A DNA stretch of 10,289 nt from Clostridia bacterium (GTDB lineage: Bacteria; Bacillota; Clostridia; Oscillospirales; Acutalibacteraceae). The notes under the pieces were generated by a model. The model did no database searches and was not told the origin of the DNA. It saw nothing but the letters and a program-made list of their open reading frames with translations. How positions within the stretch are numbered: position 1 is the stretch's first letter; every line of letters starts with the position of its first letter. Location: assembly GCA_900769775.1 (NCBI GenBank), contig CAAGHT010000058.1, positions 1 to 10,289 on the forward strand. Direction: 5' to 3'. Positions 7,022-10,289 of the stretch are shown piece by piece. Position numbers and translations under genes: made by a program.

Positions 7022-7045
7022 AACAAAAAGTGGATAAAAGGTCAA
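7017..7045 (-). promoter_or_regulatory. Sigma-A type promoter of the NSS-pfp-pyk-lipoprotein-apbE-copA operon
   Basis: -35 TTGACC (7045-7040), a 17-base spacer, and a perfect -10 TATAAT (7022-7017). Transcription would begin near 7010, giving a leader of about 35 bases before the ATG at 6974. No comparable promoter was seen in any of the shorter gaps downstream, so this probably drives the whole run of genes. Confidence 0.85.
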
Positions 7046-7059
7046 ATAATAAAATAGTA

Positions 7060-7086
7060 AAAAGCCGTCAAAAATTGACGGCTTTT
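7060..7086 (-). terminator. Intrinsic terminator of the antiporter gene
   Basis: A 12-bp stem (AAAAGCCGTCAA paired with TTGACGGCTTTT) around a 3-base loop. On the minus strand it is followed by a T-rich run (TTTTTACTATTTTATT counting the last stem bases). It starts 12 bases after the antiporter stop codon and lies just upstream of the next promoter, so it separates the two transcription units. Confidence 0.88.
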
Positions 7087-7098
7087 AAGATTTTATGC

Positions 7099-8388
7099 TT
7101 ATTTTTTGTGGACAGCTTCAAGTTTTGCGGCACGGCGGTTACGAACCTCGTGAGGAATGGGCTTAATCTCCCCTGCAGCTGTAAGAGCCATACGGGTAAA
7201 GAGCGGTCCGAAGAGCTCGTAAATAAGTACCGCAAAAAGGGTTATGTTTCTGATGAGGGCACCGTCTGCACCAAGCTGCATTGCCGTTGCACACATACCG
7301 AGGGCAACACCTGCCTGCGGAAGCAGGGTTATACCGAGGTATTTACAAATTTGGGCATCGCATTTAACTGCCTTTGCGCTTGCAAAGGTACCGAAGTATT
7401 TACCGAGCGAGCGGAAAATGATATATACAATACCGATAACAACAATTGCAACGTCGGCAAATACCGAAAGCTCAAGCTCTGCACCGCTGATTACAAAGAA
7501 TAGCGCAAAAAGCGGTGATGTCCACTTATCACTGCGCTCCATAAGGTCGTGTGACAGCGGACAGATATTGCAAAATATCGTTCCGAGCATCATACAAACA
7601 AGGAGTGATGAGAACTGAATGTGAACAGGTCCGATATGGAAATCGAGCATTGAAAGCGATGCTGTTAAGAAAACTGCGCCGATTGTGAGATTGAGGCGGT
7701 TTGTATTTGAGTTAAAGAGCTTTTCAAGTTGAGTAAGCACAAAGCCCATTACTGCACCAAGAGCTAGCGAGCAGGCAATTTCGATAAGGGGGTTTACAAT
7801 TATCGAGACAATGTCGACTGCGCCGACAACGAGAGACTTTGCAATACCGAAAGAAACGGCAAAAACGATAAGACCGACAGCGTCATCAAGTGCAACTATG
7901 GGAAGGAGCAGCTTTGTGAGCGGTCCGCTTGCCTTATACTGGCGAACTACCATAAGGGTTGCCGCGGGGGCGGTTGCCGTTGCAATTGCGCCGAGGGTTA
8001 AAACCTGAGGCAGAGTCAGCTTGTCGGGTATAATAAGATGAACTACAAGCAGAGCCAAATCTACAAACAGAGTTGCAACGATCGCCTGAATTATACCAAT
8101 TGTAAACGCCTGCTTACCCGTCTTTTTAAGGTCCTCAAGGCGGAATTCATTTCCGATTGAGAAAGCGATAAAGCCAAGCGCAACCTCGCTTATGAGAGAT
8201 AGTGCCTCAACCGATTCGTGTGAGTTAAAGCCAACTCCGTTAAAGCCGAGCGCACCGATACAGTAGGGTCCGATAAGGACACCTGCAATAAGGTATGCCG
8301 TAACAGAGGGCAGCTTTAAGGGCTTGAAAAGTCTTGTCATCAAAAGTCCTGCAAGCAGAGCCAGTGACACAGAAAGTAATGTACTCAT
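7099..8388 (-). CDS. Monovalent cation:proton antiporter, CPA2 family (NapA/GerN-like)
   Basis: 429-residue integral membrane protein, expected to exchange Na+ or K+ for H+ and help pH and salt balance. It is hydrophobic throughout, with about 12-13 segments. The core motifs are ATATAPAATLMV (136-147), matching the unwound discontinuous helix, and ALDDAVGLIVF (166-176). The paired Asp168-Asp169 are the ion-binding residues and, by family knowledge, mark electrogenic exchange as in NapA; KefB/KefC-type proteins have a different pair. There is no C-terminal NAD-binding (RCK) domain; the protein ends in a short basic tail. I chose the ATG at 8388, which has GAGGT 8 bases upstream. A longer reading from 8469 would run through the promoter and lacks such a site. 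It forms a single-gene unit with its own promoter and terminator. Which ion it carries is not decided by the sequence. Confidence 0.92.
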   Translation of the reverse strand: MSTLLSVSLALLAGLLMTRLFKPLKLPSVTAYLIAGVLIGPYCIGALGFNGVGFNSHESVEALSLISEVALGFIAFSIGNEFRLEDLKKTGKQAFTIGIIQAIVATLFVDLALLVVHLIIPDKLTLPQVLTLGAIATATAPAATLMVVRQYKASGPLTKLLLPIVALDDAVGLIVFAVSFGIAKSLVVGAVDIVSIIVNPLIEIACSLALGAVMGFVLTQLEKLFNSNTNRLNLTIGAVFLTASLSMLDFHIGPVHIQFSSLLVCMMLGTIFCNICPLSHDLMERSDKWTSPLFALFFVISGAELELSVFADVAIVVIGIVYIIFRSLGKYFGTFASAKAVKCDAQICKYLGITLLPQAGVALGMCATAMQLGADGALIRNITLFAVLIYELFGPLFTRMALTAAGEIKPIPHEVRNRRAAKLEAVHKK

Positions 8389-8424
8389 AAATAAAACCTC
8401 AAAAAAATTCTCAAAAACGCGCTT

Positions 8425-8453
8425 ATTATACTCCCTTTTGAAGAAATATTCAA
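8425..8453 (-). promoter_or_regulatory. Sigma-A type promoter of the antiporter gene
   Basis: -35 TTGAAT (8453-8448), a 17-base spacer, and -10 TATAAT (8430-8425). The start would be near 8418, leaving a leader of about 30 bases to the ATG at 8388. It lies right after the beta-galactosidase terminator. Confidence 0.82.
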
Positions 8454-8474
8454 GTAGTATTTTAAACAAATTTT

Positions 8475-8510
8475 AAAAAATTAAAGCCGACCACTGAAAG
8501 TCGGCTTTAA
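8475..8510 (-). terminator. Intrinsic terminator of the beta-galactosidase gene
   Basis: An 11-bp stem (TTAAAGCCGAC paired with GTCGGCTTTAA, 8481-8510) around an 8-base loop, followed on the minus strand by TTTTTT (8480-8475). It begins 5 bases after the stop codon at 8518-8516. Confidence 0.92.
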
Positions 8511-8515
8511 AATGA

Positions 8516-10289
8516 TTATTTGAGGTTAAACTCAAAGAAGAATTCGGTCTCGTTAACCTGATATTTATCGATAAGGTCAGGTCCGCAAGAGCTCGAGCCA
8601 ATGCCCGAAACCCTATAGTCAACGCGAAGATGAACATTGCCGTCTGAATAAAGCTCATCGGTATGCTCCGCTTTATTGAGCGCGGCTATCGAATAGTTAG
8701 AAACATTAGTTTCAAACTTCTGAGGAGAGGTGATCTCCATTCCTGCAATCTTGATAAGACGTGTGTCGTGATGGTTACCATGCTCCTGAGGACGGACATA
8801 CTCTACATACTCCTTATCAGAGGATGACTCATACATACCCATAGGAGCTGCTCTGTTCATATCCTGATAGCTCTCAAGCGGTCCGTGAGCAAAATATGTA
8901 AAGTCCTTATTCTCGCCCTTAAGGGTAAACTCAAAGCCGAATCGAGGCAGCCAGAAAACGTTTTCTCGCTTGTTGGCATCAACCACGAAGTTGATTCTGC
9001 CGTCAGCAAAGAAGCTCATCTTCAGCTGATACTTCATATAAGGCATACGTGAAACACCCGACAGAGAGCCAAGTGTAGTAATAGTATTGCCTTCAAAGGT
9101 TGTACCGTAGCACTTTTCAAAGTGACAGTCAATATTTTCGCCTGTCCAGACATCAAAATTGCACCAACGAATCTTAACCTTGCGGTCATTATCGGTAGGG
9201 GCTCTGAAGGTGGTGAGCTTAACCTTATCGGCAAGAAGCTCCTTTCCGCCCTTAACAATAGAGGTAAGGTGGCCGTAAAGCTTAGATACCTTATAGCAGA
9301 AGTTATCGCCCGAAATGATATATTCACTGTCGGTTTCCACGATAGCGGCAGGTTCGGTGCAGAGATTTTCCTCTGCTTTTACCCAAGGAAGCTCAAACTG
9401 AGCAATTGCCCAGACATAATCGTCCTTTTCGAGAGTAACGGTCATAAATTCGCCGTATTTACAGGTGGGGTTAGTACCGACAATATTATATTCGCAGGTC
9501 TCATGAGGAGCAATATTAGAATCGAGTATCTCTTCACTTACAAGCTTTCCGTCAACCTCAATTTTAGCTATGAGCTTATACTCGGAAAGGTTTGTAAAGT
9601 TATAGCGGTTGCGAATCTTTAATACTCCGTCCTCATAAAGCGCCTTCATAGGCTGATATGCGGTCTTAACCTCATAGGAGCCTGCTTTCAGAGTGCGGTC
9701 GGCAAATACCATACCGTCACAGCAGAAGTTCTTATCGTTTACAAGCTCGCCCTCAAAGTCGCCACCGTATTTCTGAACTCCGTCAACAACTACAACGTGG
9801 TCAGCCCACTCCCAAACGGCACCGCCGATGAGGTTGGGATATCTGTCGATAATATCATCATATATGCAGGCATCTCCGGGTCCGTTACCCATTGCGTGAG
9901 CAAGCTCGCAGATGAAGATAGGAACGGTTATATCCTTATTATGAGCCAACTCCTCAAGCTCCTCAAATCTCGGATACATTCTGGAGTATAGTCCGATTTC
10001 GTTATAAGCAGGAGGCTTTCTCGAAGCATCCTCACAGTGGATAATACGGTCAGACGGACGGTTTTCGCGAATCCAACGGATCATAGCCTCGTGATTAACG
10101 CCGTAACCGCTCTCGTTACCTGTTGACCACATAATGATAGAGGGAGCGTTGTCGAAAAGAACAACCGGGCGCTCCATTCTCTCTACAAATTCCTTTTCCC
10201 ATTCAGGCTTAGCACATGCCCAATCGGTATTTTCTCTATCATCATAGGCATAAGGAACACCAGAGTAACGGCGGATAAAGCCGTGCTCC
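8516..10289 (-). CDS. lacZ: Beta-galactosidase, glycoside hydrolase family 2, C-terminal part
   Basis: The last 590 residues of a LacZ-type enzyme that hydrolyses terminal beta-D-galactosides such as lactose. The frame stays open to the right edge, so the N-terminal sugar-binding and immunoglobulin-like domains (roughly 400 residues, going by LacZ length) are missing. The TIM-barrel carries the acid/base site WSTGNESGYG (Glu59 of the visible part) and the nucleophile site FICELAHAMGN (Glu128), followed by GGAVWEWADH. The C-terminal LacZ domain is clear: FRAPTDNDR, WLPRFGFEF, YFAHGPLESYQD and VRPQEHGNHHDTR. Both catalytic Glu are present, so the visible part looks intact. No signal peptide can be assessed. 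An internal ATG at 10177 is not the start, because conserved family sequence (HGFIRRYSG...) continues upstream of it. No sugar transporter or regulator is visible in the window to indicate its natural substrate. Confidence 0.95.
   Translation of the reverse strand, partial: EHGFIRRYSGVPYAYDDRENTDWACAKPEWEKEFVERMERPVVLFDNAPSIIMWSTGNESGYGVNHEAMIRWIRENRPSDRIIHCEDASRKPPAYNEIGLYSRMYPRFEELEELAHNKDITVPIFICELAHAMGNGPGDACIYDDIIDRYPNLIGGAVWEWADHVVVVDGVQKYGGDFEGELVNDKNFCCDGMVFADRTLKAGSYEVKTAYQPMKALYEDGVLKIRNRYNFTNLSEYKLIAKIEVDGKLVSEEILDSNIAPHETCEYNIVGTNPTCKYGEFMTVTLEKDDYVWAIAQFELPWVKAEENLCTEPAAIVETDSEYIISGDNFCYKVSKLYGHLTSIVKGGKELLADKVKLTTFRAPTDNDRKVKIRWCNFDVWTGENIDCHFEKCYGTTFEGNTITTLGSLSGVSRMPYMKYQLKMSFFADGRINFVVDANKRENVFWLPRFGFEFTLKGENKDFTYFAHGPLESYQDMNRAAPMGMYESSSDKEYVEYVRPQEHGNHHDTRLIKIAGMEITSPQKFETNVSNYSIAALNKAEHTDELYSDGNVHLRVDYRVSGIGSSSCGPDLIDKYQVNETEFFFEFNLK

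Noticed and set aside
8389..8469. Antiporter start at 8469
   Set aside because: The extra codons run through the -10 and -35 boxes at 8425-8453, and the added sequence is charged and unlike the family. ATG 8388 has GAGGT in front.
1..10289. CRISPR array, tRNA or rRNA, insertion sequence, riboswitch or phage gene
   Set aside because: Genes are packed almost end to end. The two largest gaps (6975-7098 and 8389-8515) are explained by a terminator plus a promoter each. No regularly spaced repeats, tRNA-like folds or transposase motifs were seen.

Overview
The window reads as low-to-moderate GC DNA from a Clostridia-type Firmicute, probably a gut anaerobe. This is inferred from GAGGT-type Shine-Dalgarno sites, sigma-A type promoters, a pyrophosphate-type phosphofructokinase, two lipoproteins with short signal peptides, and a LacZ-type beta-galactosidase. 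No species can be named from the sequence. Every supported gene lies on the minus strand, so transcription runs from high to low coordinates. The first 13 bases match the end of an Illumina adapter, so the left edge is an assembly artefact and usable sequence begins at 14.

Three transcription units can be recognised. (1) The right end holds the C-terminal part of a family GH2 beta-galactosidase (8516-10289, 5' end off the window), closed by a clear intrinsic terminator (8475-8510). (2) A CPA2-type monovalent cation:proton antiporter (7099-8388) has its own consensus promoter (8425-8453) and terminator (7060-7086). (3) A consensus promoter (7017-7045), with a perfect inverted repeat over its -10 box, starts what looks like one six-gene unit: a sodium-coupled NSS-family transporter, PPi-dependent phosphofructokinase, pyruvate kinase, a two-repeat lipoprotein, an ApbE-type flavin transferase lipoprotein, and a CopA-type copper ATPase cut by the adapter at the left edge. 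Gaps inside this unit are 23, 49, 18, 45 and 4 bases. The only strong internal structure is an 11-bp hairpin between the two lipoprotein genes.

Unit 3 links energy-sparing glycolysis (PPi-dependent PFK and pyruvate kinase) to an extracytoplasmic flavin module. ApbE normally attaches FMN to a Thr in a D-x-x-S-G-A-T type motif. The lipoprotein gene directly upstream carries two diverged copies of a domain ending in DLLSGCT and DLLASCT, at the place where that motif would lie. This candidate ApbE substrate, or retired substrate, is the most interesting item in the window. The rest are recognisable families in ordinary arrangements. There is no gene-free stretch over 130 bases, and no RNA gene, CRISPR array or mobile element was seen.
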